Source of the DNA: Desulfococcaceae bacterium
GTDB lineage: Bacteria; Desulfobacterota; Desulfobacteria; Desulfobacterales; Desulfosalsimonadaceae
Direction of reading: 5' to 3'
Assembly: GCA_030145385.1 (NCBI GenBank)
Contig: JAQYVU010000002.1
Location: 1 to 64,000, forward strand
Length of the DNA: 64,000 nucleotides
In this document: positions 18,396-26,415 of the stretch, piece by piece
Layout: every line of letters begins with the position of its first letter
Position numbering within the stretch: the stretch's first letter is position 1
Position numbers and translations under genes: made by a program
Notes under the pieces: model-generated
Databases searched by the model: none
What the model saw: only the letters and a program-made list of their open reading frames with translations
Told to the model about the DNA's origin: nothing

Positions 18396-19058
18396 TTATT
18401 TCTGTTTTTTTGGCCCGGGTTTCTGAGGCCTCAACCGCCGGTTCAAAAGAAGTTCCACTTTTTCAATAAATGAGGCCTCCCCCAAAGGACGTCCGGTTCG
18501 TTCATGCTTCCTGAACACTTCCATTTCCGCTGCCTGCGCATCAACAGCTAAAAATTGTTTCCAACTCTTGTTGACCATCTCACCCAACGGCTTTGTTTTG
18601 ACAAGGACATCATCTTTGCCTTTTATATGCGCGCCAGCACTGCTCCAGGGCCACTTTTCCGGTTTTTTAACCAAACCTGCCCGGACCGGATTTAATTCCA
18701 CATATCTTGCGCATGTCAAAAGATATTGTTCGTCCATGATAAATGACGAAAACCTGCCTTGCCACAAATGGCCCCGCCATCCCTCACGAAAATTAATACG
18801 TCTTGTATACCTTCGATGCGCCTCTCCAACAGCAAGATTTAAAGCCTCTTTTGCCGATGGTACTGCGATAAGGTGAATATGGTTCGGCATGAGACAATAC
18901 GCCCAGATCTCCACCTGATAACTGTCGCACCATTCCGACATTAATGCCAGGTAGGTCCTGTAATCCTCATCATTAAAAAATGTCTGCTGCCGCCGGTTCC
19001 CCCTCTGCGTCACATGGTGGGGAATTCCCGGCACCACTGCGCGTGCCATTCGTGCCAT
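18396..19058 (-). mobile_element. REP-associated tyrosine transposase (RAYT, Y1/HUH family)
   Basis: 220-residue TnpA_REP-type protein related to IS200/IS605 transposases. HUH motif H60-I-H62 in LMPNHIHLI, catalytic tyrosine candidate Y119 in CARYVELNPVRAGLV, N-terminus ARAVVPGIPHHVTQRGNRRQ. Such proteins nick single-stranded REP hairpins and are usually single-copy. The gene looks intact. REP-like units flank it closely (19068-19113 upstream, 18290-18311 downstream), and related motifs are scattered over 9.3-25.8 kb. Confidence 0.9.
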
Positions 19059-19067
19059 TTTTATTTA

Positions 19068-19113
19068 ATGACAAATAGGATTTTCTTTGACAATAATTAA
19101 GTAAGGTGTCTCC
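19068..19113 (-). repeat. REP-like unit, inverted copy next to transposase
   Basis: On the minus strand this reads GGAGACACCTTACTTAATTA then TTGTC .. ATCCTATTTGTC, matching the unit at 15092-15138 with few differences. It ends ten bases before the transposase start codon, where REP partners of such transposases usually lie. Confidence 0.55.
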
Positions 19114-19250
19114 AAATCCCGATCTTGTCCCTTGATTTCGGTATATTCAAGTGAATGTGATTGTAAAATTTTTGACTTGATTATTGGAATTAATAACAAT
19201 ATAATCGTATTATAAAAAGTGCTAAATAAAATATTACAATGAGGTTTATT

Positions 19251-19502
19251 ATGAACACTATAACAGCTAATCAATTGAAAACGAAAGGCATATCCGCAAT
19301 TGAAAGTAGCCTTGATAATGATAATGAATTAGTGATTACCGTTCGCGGTAAAAAAAAATTTGTTGTTATGGATATGCAGCATTATAACTATCTTCGAGAG
19401 TGTGAACTCGATGCAGCTTTGCATGAAACAGAAGCTGATTATCAAGCAGGAAAATTTGTTACGGAAAGTGTTGAAAAACATATTAAAAGAGTAACGAAAT
19501 GA
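19251..19502 (+). CDS. Phd/YefM-family antitoxin
   Basis: 83-residue antitoxin of the Phd/YefM type. The N-terminal DNA-binding part MNTITANQLKTKGISAIESS, then VITVRGKKKFVVMDMQHYNY, resembles the usual pattern of this family; a C-terminal toxin-binding tail follows. The ATG at 19251 is chosen over 19239 because GAGG lies six bases before it. It overlaps the toxin gene by four bases (ATGA), a standard coupling. Confidence 0.85.
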   Translation: MNTITANQLKTKGISAIESSLDNDNELVITVRGKKKFVVMDMQHYNYLRECELDAALHETEADYQAGKFVTESVEKHIKRVTK

Positions 19503-19774
19503 CATATAAGGTTATATACACAGATAGTTACATTAAAAGAGCAACAAAATTTTTAAAAAAACATCCAGACCTCATATCTCAATACGGAAAAACGCTCAAA
19601 ATACTGGAAAGAAATCCTGAACACCCTTCTTTAAGGTTGCATCAATTAAAAGGCAGGTTAAAAAAATTACATTCAGTCTCAATCAATATATCTTACCGAA
19701 TTACCTTAGAATTCTATTTCAAAGACAAAGAAATTATTCTTGTAAATGTTGGACATCATGATGATATTTATTAA
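19499..19774 (+). CDS. YafQ/RelE-family mRNA interferase toxin
   Basis: 91 residues. MTYKVIYTDSYIKRATKFLK, LRLHQLKGRLKKLHSVSINI and YRITLEFYF.. ILVNVGHHDDIY match RelE-superfamily toxins of the YafQ/ParE type. The typical C-terminal H-x-x-I/VY motif is present (HDDIY). It overlaps the antitoxin gene and looks intact. AT-rich compared with the energy-metabolism genes. Confidence 0.85.
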   Translation: MTYKVIYTDSYIKRATKFLKKHPDLISQYGKTLKILERNPEHPSLRLHQLKGRLKKLHSVSINISYRITLEFYFKDKEIILVNVGHHDDIY

Positions 19775-19799
19775 CACAGATCGGGTGTCATAAAAGATT

Positions 19800-19860
19800 T
19801 TGGCAAGCAATCGGGGGACATTTCATGGATTAAGTAAGAATGCCCCTTGATTTTTTTGAA
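19800..19860. repeat. REP-like fragment
   Basis: GCAATCGGGGGACATTTCAT and ATTAAGTAAGAATGCCCCTT between the toxin and symporter genes. These match the CGGGGGACA and TTAAGTAAG.. words of the dispersed REP-like units. Confidence 0.5.
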
Positions 19861-19993
19861 GATAACAATAAGTGAATTGTTCTTTTATTCAATCGGTTAT
19901 AAATAAATCACAAATCAAGATGTGATTCCATTCTCTTATAGTATAATCCGCTATTACATAAAATCATAATCACCTAACTCAACCGGGGTTCAA

Positions 19994-21520
19994 ATGTCGA
20001 ACGAAGAAAATTTCACATCCTACCGCCCCCAATGGCGCACTGGAATAGGTTTTTTATTCGCTGCCATTGGGTCCGCAGTCGGCCTGGGTAATATCTGGCG
20101 GTTTCCATATATTGCCTACAAAAATGGCGGCGGTGCTTTTTTAATTCCGTATCTGGTAGCCCTTATCACTGCCGGTATCCCAATTCTCATGCTTGAATTT
20201 GCTCTGGGACATCAGAAAAGAGCGTCCGCACCCAAAGCCTTTTCGTTGATTAGCCGCAAATGGGAATGGGTCGGTTGGTGGTCGGTCATTTTTATCATGT
20301 TTGGTATTATGGCGTATTATACAGTAGTGATCGGCTGGTGTTTTAATTATCTTTGTTTTTCATTTGCTCAGTCATGGGGCAGCGACCCCAATACCTATTT
20401 TTTCAATGATTTTCTGCACACCTCATCCGGAGTCTGGGATATAACCGCTCTGAATCCGATAATTCTTGCTGCAGTTGCCCTGATCTGGTTCATTAACTGG
20501 GCGATTACCTATCAGGGCCTGGAAAACGGCATTGAGCGAGCAGTAAAATTCATGATGCCTGTGTTATTTGTTATTACTGCAATTATCGTGGTCTGGTCAG
20601 TATTTCTTGAAGGCGCGGGTGAAGGCATCCGATTATATCTAACACCGGACTTTTCAAAAATTGCCAATGTGGATGTATGGGTGGCTGCCTACGGACAAAT
20701 ATTTTTCTCTTTGTCCCTCGGATTCGGTATTATGATTGCGTATGCTTCGTATCTGCCCAAAGGAGCCAACATATTAAAAAGCAGTATCATTGTTGCCTGT
20801 ACCAATAGTTTTTATGAGATGTTCGCAGGTTTTGGGGTCTTTGCCGTTTTAGGGTATATGGCATTCAAACAGAATATTCCGATCCAGGAAACGGTTACCA
20901 GCGGCATCGGCCTTGCTTTTGTCGCCTATCCCAAGGCCATTTCCATGCTGCCGTTTGGAACTATTTTCGGGATTCTGTTCTTTTTCCTGCTGTGTATTGC
21001 AGGAATTTCCTCTTCGATTTCTATCATCGAAGCATTCACCGCCGCCTTAAATGATAAATTCGCATTACCTCGCAATAAAATGATCACATGGCTGTGCATT
21101 CTCGGATTTGCAGAATCAATTCTTTTTACGACTGATGCCGGACTCTACTGGCTGGATATTGTGGATCACTTTATCAACCATTACGGCCTGATTTCCGTGG
21201 GGATTTTGGAAGCCGTCATTGTGGGCTGGCTGTATAAAACAGATACGCTTAAAGCACATATTCTGAAACAGCTGGGAGAATCCGGTACCCGACACCGGGC
21301 TGTCAGCAAGGCGATCCTGCAGGTATGGGTAATCTGCATTCGCTATATTACTCCGGCAGCTCTTGGGATTGCAATTATCAACAGCCTGATTACTGAATTT
21401 TCAAAACCCTATGAAGGATATCCGGTTTCCGGCATTATCGTACTGGGTGTGGGGTGGCTGCTGGTAACGCATGTTGCGGCTGTTCTTGTTTCGGGGCTGC
21501 CGTGGAAAAGAAACCGGTAA
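19994..21520 (+). CDS. Neurotransmitter:sodium symporter (NSS/SNF) family transporter
   Basis: 508-residue inner-membrane protein with about twelve helices. TM1 has the diagnostic unwound region AAIGSAVGLGNIWRFPYIAY followed by KNGGGAFLIPY, the sodium and substrate site of LeuT-type carriers. Bacterial members import amino acids with sodium. Start ATG 19994 follows GGGG with suitable spacing. It is monocistronic, and REP-like elements lie on both sides. Confidence 0.93.
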   Translation: MSNEENFTSYRPQWRTGIGFLFAAIGSAVGLGNIWRFPYIAYKNGGGAFLIPYLVALITAGIPILMLEFALGHQKRASAPKAFSLISRKWEWVGWWSVIFIMFGIMAYYTVVIGWCFNYLCFSFAQSWGSDPNTYFFNDFLHTSSGVWDITALNPIILAAVALIWFINWAITYQGLENGIERAVKFMMPVLFVITAIIVVWSVFLEGAGEGIRLYLTPDFSKIANVDVWVAAYGQIFFSLSLGFGIMIAYASYLPKGANILKSSIIVACTNSFYEMFAGFGVFAVLGYMAFKQNIPIQETVTSGIGLAFVAYPKAISMLPFGTIFGILFFFLLCIAGISSSISIIEAFTAALNDKFALPRNKMITWLCILGFAESILFTTDAGLYWLDIVDHFINHYGLISVGILEAVIVGWLYKTDTLKAHILKQLGESGTRHRAVSKAILQVWVICIRYITPAALGIAIINSLITEFSKPYEGYPVSGIIVLGVGWLLVTHVAAVLVSGLPWKRNR

Positions 21521-21589
21521 ATGTATAATCCATGATGTGACAGAATAAAAATGAAGCGATTTTTAAGGCGGGCAGAATAACGCGATTTC

Positions 21590-21902
21590 GGGTCGGACCA
21601 AGCTAAATCGGGGGACACCATACCTATTTCATTAACAAATAAGTATGTCCCCCGATTTCATCGCAACATTTCAGAATTATATCGTTATTCAAATTAGTCC
21701 TTTTATAAAGAAAAAATTTTTGATATATGTCTCATTTCGCAATGAGGTGTGTGATAGGGAAATACAATTGATTGGGACGAAATTATTAACAAGACTCAAG
21801 ACCAGACTTGACCCCTTTACTATAATCAATAATCAAGGTTTGCCCCAGGCTTTTAATGGGTGACCCCAGTGCCTAATAAATAGGTATGGTGTCCCCCGAT
21901 TT
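21590..21902. repeat. REP-like cassette bounded by perfect 25-base inverted repeats
   Basis: 21605-21629 and 21878-21902 are perfect reverse complements, with core AAATCGGGGGACACCATACC. The left copy also forms a hairpin with TGTCCCCCGATTT at 21645-21658 and is preceded by GGGTCGGACCA (21590-21600). The 248 bases inside hold no convincing gene. This looks like a BIME-like or MITE-like unit mobilised by a REP transposase. Confidence 0.65.
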
Positions 21903-22001
21903 ATGAAACCTGTTCAATTTGAAGCATTGTATTATAGGGTTTATGCATATAATCACTAATCAAGATGTGACCCCGTTTTTCGGTTTGATGAGGGAGCATT
22001 G

Positions 22002-22163
22002 ATGAAAGTCTGGTCTCTGGAACACGTAGTAGCCGCGTGCGGCGATGCGTCAATAAAAGATCCAAAGGGTGGGCTGATTCAGTGCTCTACTCTACCCAGA
22101 TCTCAAGGTGTCCCCGGATCTAAGATTGTGATTTATCGCCGGAAGGCCTGTTTTGGGGGTTAA
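22002..22163 (+). pseudogene. Orphan 5' gene fragment, MurF-like N-terminus
   Basis: A well-placed ribosome site (GAGGGAG) precedes ATG 22002. The first ~30 codons, MKVWSLEHVVAACGDASIKD then PKGGLIQCST, resemble the N-terminus of MurF-type ligases (W-T/S-L-E-x-V..A..G, then STDSR). After that the frame runs into REP-like sequence (AAGGTGTCCCCGGATC) and stops at 22163. Probably the start of a gene whose remainder was lost. The rest of 21903-22453 holds only REP-like pieces, such as GGATGTCCCCCGATT near 22201. Confidence 0.3.
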
Positions 22164-22453
22164 GGGATTTCTATATTTTTTTCTTGACAATACTTACCAT
22201 GGATGTCCCCCGATTCCGTATGCACTCAAACTCCGACAATGTAGTAGTTCTCATTATCTATCATATAAATAACTCTTTTCATTGGATTTTTTTTGTGATA
22301 AGTATTTCTCGATTAAATGAAGGGTTATGGAAATTTTGATTATACCGCAATTGGCAATTGCAAGCTTAATCAATAATCAAGGTGACCCCATTTACTTCTT
22401 AATAACTTGGACTTTAAAACTTAACATGAGTTAATTTAGAAAGGAATAAATAT

Positions 22454-25400
22454 ATGATTTCTGGGACTAATAGAAGCACTCTCAATGATATCGTATTACA
22501 AGTTCAAGATGGTAGAGTCGTATTATTTATTGGCGCTGGTGCATCATGTTCTGCAGGTGGGCCTACTGGTAAAAAATTAACTCAAATGGTTAAAGATAAT
22601 TTTGAGAATATTGATCAGTCCTTAGAAGACTTTATTGAAGTATGTCAAGATGTAATTGACACACCACCATATTGCCGTAATGATTTAGAAGGTTTTATTA
22701 AATCAAAATTAGACCTGCTCCACCCTTCAAAAGCACATCAAGAATTGGTTAAATATAATTGGGCTTCAATTCTAACTACTAATTTTGATGATTTGATTGA
22801 GGTTTCATATAGATTAGGAACTAAAAGGCTAAAGCCTTGTCAAGTAATTGACAAAGAAAAGTTTTCTGTTACCCCATCAGATCGAAGTAAATTGTACTTA
22901 TTCAAAATTATGGGATCAATGAATGCCGCAGAAAATGACTCAGGAAGTATGGTATTATCGCGATCCGATTACAATAGAGCATTACTGAGAAGAAGAGAAT
23001 ACTTCAAAATTTTGGCAGATTTTGTGAAAAACGGCTCTTTGGTTTTCATTGGTTATAGCTTTGGTGACAGAATAGTTTTTGATGTGATTGATGAACTCAT
23101 CGATATTTATGGGCGAGACAGGCTTCCGTGGAGCTACGCTTTATTTCAAAATTTGGATGAGATGGATAACAAAAAACAAGCAATGTTTTCGAGTAGAAAA
23201 ATAATTCCTGTTGAGTGTAGCTTTGAAGCTTTTTTCCAATTTTTAAGTCAAAATTATAACCAAGCTAAAACAAGAACTTATTCTAAACAAAGAGTTTTAA
23301 GATGTAAAAACAAAGAATTAATTATTAATGATCAAGAATATCGACAATATACTGAGGTTTTCAATATTTTACATGAAGACAATGTTACGCAAGATCCAGG
23401 GGAAAAAGAAAAATTTTATATGGGAGCAAATAAAAGCTGGGGCGCATTTAAAAAAAATTGGGATTTTCAACGTGATTTATATATTTCACCAGAATATTCT
23501 ATAAATCATAATGAATGTTTAAAAGATAGAATCTTTAATGAATTAAACAAAGTTGATATAGATAAAAATAAAGTAATACTGCTAAAAGGGATGGCCGGAA
23601 CTGGAAAAACTACAACTTTAAAAAGAATAGCTTTTGATATTTATAAGAGCGGTGAAGCTGCTGTTATAATGATGAATCAAAACAAAACTACTTTTGACTA
23701 TAAGTTGATTTCAACTTTTATTGAAAACCTTATTAAAGAAAGCAATAAAGGCATTGATGAAGCTAAAAAAAGAACTAATTTAAAATTAGTAATTATCATT
23801 GATAATGCAGCAGCATTAATCCGTCATGTCAATCGATTAAAAGATTACTTAGGGTCAAGAGGACGATCTGTTTTAATAATAGCAGCAGAAAGAACTGGTG
23901 AATGGGATTTAATCTGGAATACTTTCCCTTTTAAAATTTCTAAAAAAAATATTTATACTTTCAACGAAAAATTAAGCAAAAATGAAAAAACGAATATTGT
24001 TAATCATTTCTTTGATCTTGGCTTTATACCTTCAAACGGGTCATTTTGGGATGATATAATCGATTCAAATTATGAAAATTCTTACTTCGCAACAATATAT
24101 TCCTTAGTTCATCCTTCCCGAAAACCGTTGGATGAAATCATAAAAGATCAATATCAAAAACTTACAGACTTGACCCAAAAAGCATATAAACATATATGCT
24201 GCTTTCACCAATTTGACATACCAATTAATCTTGAATTATTAGTGCGATCCTTGAAGTGTTCTTATTCGAAATTTGAAAAGGAAGTAATCTTAAAAGATGC
24301 ATCTAAAGTCATTTTTGATGAAAAAGATGAAATCGGAAATATTTTTTATATGACTCATAATCGTATCATTGCCAAAAAGACAATGGATTTTTTCCATGGA
24401 GACCCAGAATTACAAAAAGAAATTTTTATAGAAATTTTGAATGAAGCTATTTTAAGTAATAGAGTTGAAAGAGAAATTTGTGAAAAACTTTTAATTAACT
24501 ACATTGGACCTAATTCAAAAACCCAATTTTTTACAAAAAATCAACAACGACAAATCTTTAGATGTGTATGTCATAATAATCCTATTAGGAGCCTTTATCA
24601 TCATTGGGGGATTCTAGAATCTGACGATAATGCGTTGCCTGAAGCTGAAAAATTATTGAGTGCTGCTCTTGAGATGCCAAACGATACGATAGATTCTTAT
24701 AGAGGAGAATCAGATCAGAATATTCTTACATCTCTTGGAAGTGTTTATTCTCAACAAGGTTTAGCGTTTGTAAAAAAAAACCTACTTGAAAAAGCCACAG
24801 AATATTTTCAAAAGGCTGAATTCTGTTTCTCTGATGCCAAACATGGTGATTTCCCAAATGTTTATGCATATCATAGCCATGCATATATGTGGTTTCAGCA
24901 AGGAAAAAGTATTAAAGATGAAGCATTACGAATTAGCTATTTTACTAAAAGTATTGAGATATTAGCTTTAGCAAAGGATAATATAAATCAAGAAGACCTC
25001 CAATTAGTTTATGAACTTGAAAATTCGCTTTGGAATGAAATCGGAGATAAAGAAAATATCGAAAAAAACCTTTTAATCTTAAGAGACCGATTTCAAAGTG
25101 CCCAAGGCTACTATCTTAGTACTCAATTTTTATATAATCAAGCTCATCAATCTGAAGGAGAAGAGAGACAAAAAACCACTAAACTTGCGTTACGAAAAAT
25201 TGAAAAAGGTCTCAATTTTTTTCCAAATGATGAACATTGCCTTCGGTTAAAATGTAAGCTTTTAAAAGAGGTGGCTACTACAAATCTAAAGGACTTTTAT
25301 GATTGTTTATTAAAATGGAAAAGTGTTTCAACACTGCCTAGTGCCTGGTTATTATATGAATTGGGGAGGTCTTCATTTATACTAGGATATTATGAACTCT

Positions 25401-25699
25401 CTGAAAAATATTTTCGTGAACTTGAATCAGGTGTAGGGATGGGACATAGATTAAGGTCCCATGGTCGGCATGCAATTTTAGATAATAAAAACAACAAAAA
25501 AGTTTACGAGGGTACAGTTCAAAAAATTCAATCTTTTCGTGAAGGTTATATCCGTTGCAATTCCTTAAGGGACTTAAAATACGACATTCCGTTTAGGCCA
25601 GTTAGCGCAAGTTTCACCCCTTCACCGAATGATATGGTTCAATTTTTTATTAAATTCAACTATCGTGGGGCCTTAGCTGACCAAATAAAAAAGTTATAA
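22454..25699 (+). CDS. SIR2-STAND-TPR protein, probable anti-phage NADase (Avs5-like)
   Basis: 1081 residues. The SIR2-like domain (about 10-265) has GAGAS at 27-31, TTNFDD at 108-113 and VFIGYSFGD near 198-206. A STAND-type P-loop NTPase follows, with Walker A GMAGTGKT (379-386) and Walker B LVIIIDN (D450). Then come a winged/helical region and a helical TPR-like sensor part (about 730-1040). Such proteins sense a phage component through the C-terminus and deplete NAD through SIR2. The usual KxHGS histidine is Met here (KIMGSM, M153). Low GC and flanking REP-like repeats suggest horizontal transfer. AAGGA precedes the start; no partner gene is adjacent. Confidence 0.82.
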   Translation: MISGTNRSTLNDIVLQVQDGRVVLFIGAGASCSAGGPTGKKLTQMVKDNFENIDQSLEDFIEVCQDVIDTPPYCRNDLEGFIKSKLDLLHPSKAHQELVKYNWASILTTNFDDLIEVSYRLGTKRLKPCQVIDKEKFSVTPSDRSKLYLFKIMGSMNAAENDSGSMVLSRSDYNRALLRRREYFKILADFVKNGSLVFIGYSFGDRIVFDVIDELIDIYGRDRLPWSYALFQNLDEMDNKKQAMFSSRKIIPVECSFEAFFQFLSQNYNQAKTRTYSKQRVLRCKNKELIINDQEYRQYTEVFNILHEDNVTQDPGEKEKFYMGANKSWGAFKKNWDFQRDLYISPEYSINHNECLKDRIFNELNKVDIDKNKVILLKGMAGTGKTTTLKRIAFDIYKSGEAAVIMMNQNKTTFDYKLISTFIENLIKESNKGIDEAKKRTNLKLVIIIDNAAALIRHVNRLKDYLGSRGRSVLIIAAERTGEWDLIWNTFPFKISKKNIYTFNEKLSKNEKTNIVNHFFDLGFIPSNGSFWDDIIDSNYENSYFATIYSLVHPSRKPLDEIIKDQYQKLTDLTQKAYKHICCFHQFDIPINLELLVRSLKCSYSKFEKEVILKDASKVIFDEKDEIGNIFYMTHNRIIAKKTMDFFHGDPELQKEIFIEILNEAILSNRVEREICEKLLINYIGPNSKTQFFTKNQQRQIFRCVCHNNPIRSLYHHWGILESDDNALPEAEKLLSAALEMPNDTIDSYRGESDQNILTSLGSVYSQQGLAFVKKNLLEKATEYFQKAEFCFSDAKHGDFPNVYAYHSHAYMWFQQGKSIKDEALRISYFTKSIEILALAKDNINQEDLQLVYELENSLWNEIGDKENIEKNLLILRDRFQSAQGYYLSTQFLYNQAHQSEGEERQKTTKLALRKIEKGLNFFPNDEHCLRLKCKLLKEVATTNLKDFYDCLLKWKSVSTLPSAWLLYELGRSSFILGYYELSEKYFRELESGVGMGHRLRSHGRHAILDNKNNKKVYEGTVQKIQSFREGYIRCNSLRDLKYDIPFRPVSASFTPSPNDMVQFFIKFNYRGALADQIKKL

Positions 25700-25743
25700 T
25701 AACTTGTATCACTTGTTTAGAAAATAGCAGCAACAATATAGTT

Positions 25744-25772
25744 CCGTGGACACTATACTTAATTATTGAACA
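25744..25772 (+). repeat. REP-like unit, third copy
   Basis: GTGGACACTATACTTAATTA then TTGAAC, related to the units at 15092 and 19113. With the cassette at 21590-21902 it brackets the SIR2-STAND gene. Confidence 0.45.
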
Positions 25773-25832
25773 GTGGGATCAAATTTTGATTTTTGATTAT
25801 GCTTACCAATAGAATTAATAATAGAAAAATAC

Positions 25833-26022
25833 GTGGTGCGCCTTCCTCCCATTGCCACGCAGCCGAGGCAATTTTTTTCATCGGAAAAAGGGAGCACGCT
25901 GTCTGAGCGCAGCAAGTTCGTGATCCCGCCGGTGAAAAGAATTGGCGAGGGAAGCCGAAGGCCAAGTTGCAGGGTGGGCTTTTTTGGTTCTTTTTTGCCC
26001 ACCAAAAAAGAACATGAAAAAA
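25833..26022. repeat. Intergenic repeat with GGGAGCACGCTG..TTTTTTGG core
   Basis: About 190 bases with a palindromic character (GGGCTTTTTTGGTTCTTTTT near 25976; CACCAAAAAAGAAC near 26000) and the words GGGAGCACGCTGTCTGAGCG and GGCGAGGGAAGCCGAAGGCC. From memory this combination recurs between genes of several proteobacteria, so I call it a repeat. Overlapping open frames of 65-100 codons on both strands look like by-products. The gap 25700-26142 holds no supported gene. Confidence 0.5.
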
Positions 26023-26109
26023 CAAATTGAACATCGTATATTGAATTAAAGCCGGATTGAATCAATTTTATATTGGATTTTCGAATGCCGGGAAATGCAG
26101 GAATTATGC

Positions 26110-26133
26110 GTTCCCACGGAGGACCGTGGGAAC
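26110..26133. repeat. Short perfect hairpin GTTCCCACGG-loop
   Basis: GTTCCCACGG-AGGA-CCGTGGGAAC is a perfect 10-base stem with a 4-base loop, followed by GAGAAAA. This type of hairpin is commonly dispersed in proteobacterial genomes. It lies ten bases after the minus-strand MoaD-like gene and could act as a 3' stabiliser. Confidence 0.55.
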
Positions 26134-26142
26134 GAGAAAATG

Positions 26143-26382
26143 CTATCCACCGGCAATGGGTTGAAAAATTTTGATCAGGGCACCGTCTTTGAGAGGAGAT
26201 TTTTTCTTCAAAACCCTGCCATCCATGCTGACGATTCCCAATCGTTTCGGCGCAAGATTTAAATAAACCAAAAGATCATCAATAGATGCTTCATCCGCGA
26301 TAGTGACCTCAAGGCCGCTCAAATGATCATACCCGTCAAAAGAGCGGCCCAGTGTTCCATATAATTTAACAGTCAATTTCAA
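26143..26382 (-). CDS. MoaD/ThiS-like sulfur carrier protein
   Basis: 79 residues with a ubiquitin-like beta-grasp pattern and the C-terminal diglycine IKIFQPIAGG needed for thiocarboxylate formation. MoaD-type carriers supply sulfur to the pterin dithiolene of molybdenum and tungsten cofactors. It lies 33 bases downstream of the aldehyde:ferredoxin oxidoreductase gene on the same strand, so it probably serves that enzyme's tungstopterin cofactor. Confidence 0.85.
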   Translation of the reverse strand: MKLTVKLYGTLGRSFDGYDHLSGLEVTIADEASIDDLLVYLNLAPKRLGIVSMDGRVLKKKSPLKDGALIKIFQPIAGG

Positions 26383-26415
26383 TTACATCCTCAACGACAC
26401 ATCCTCAATGACACA

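Noticed and set aside
25763-26065. Overlapping open frames of 65-100 codons on both strands downstream of the SIR2-STAND gene
   Set aside because: They lie inside a palindromic intergenic repeat, overlap each other on both strands, and lack ribosome sites; treated as by-products of the repeat.
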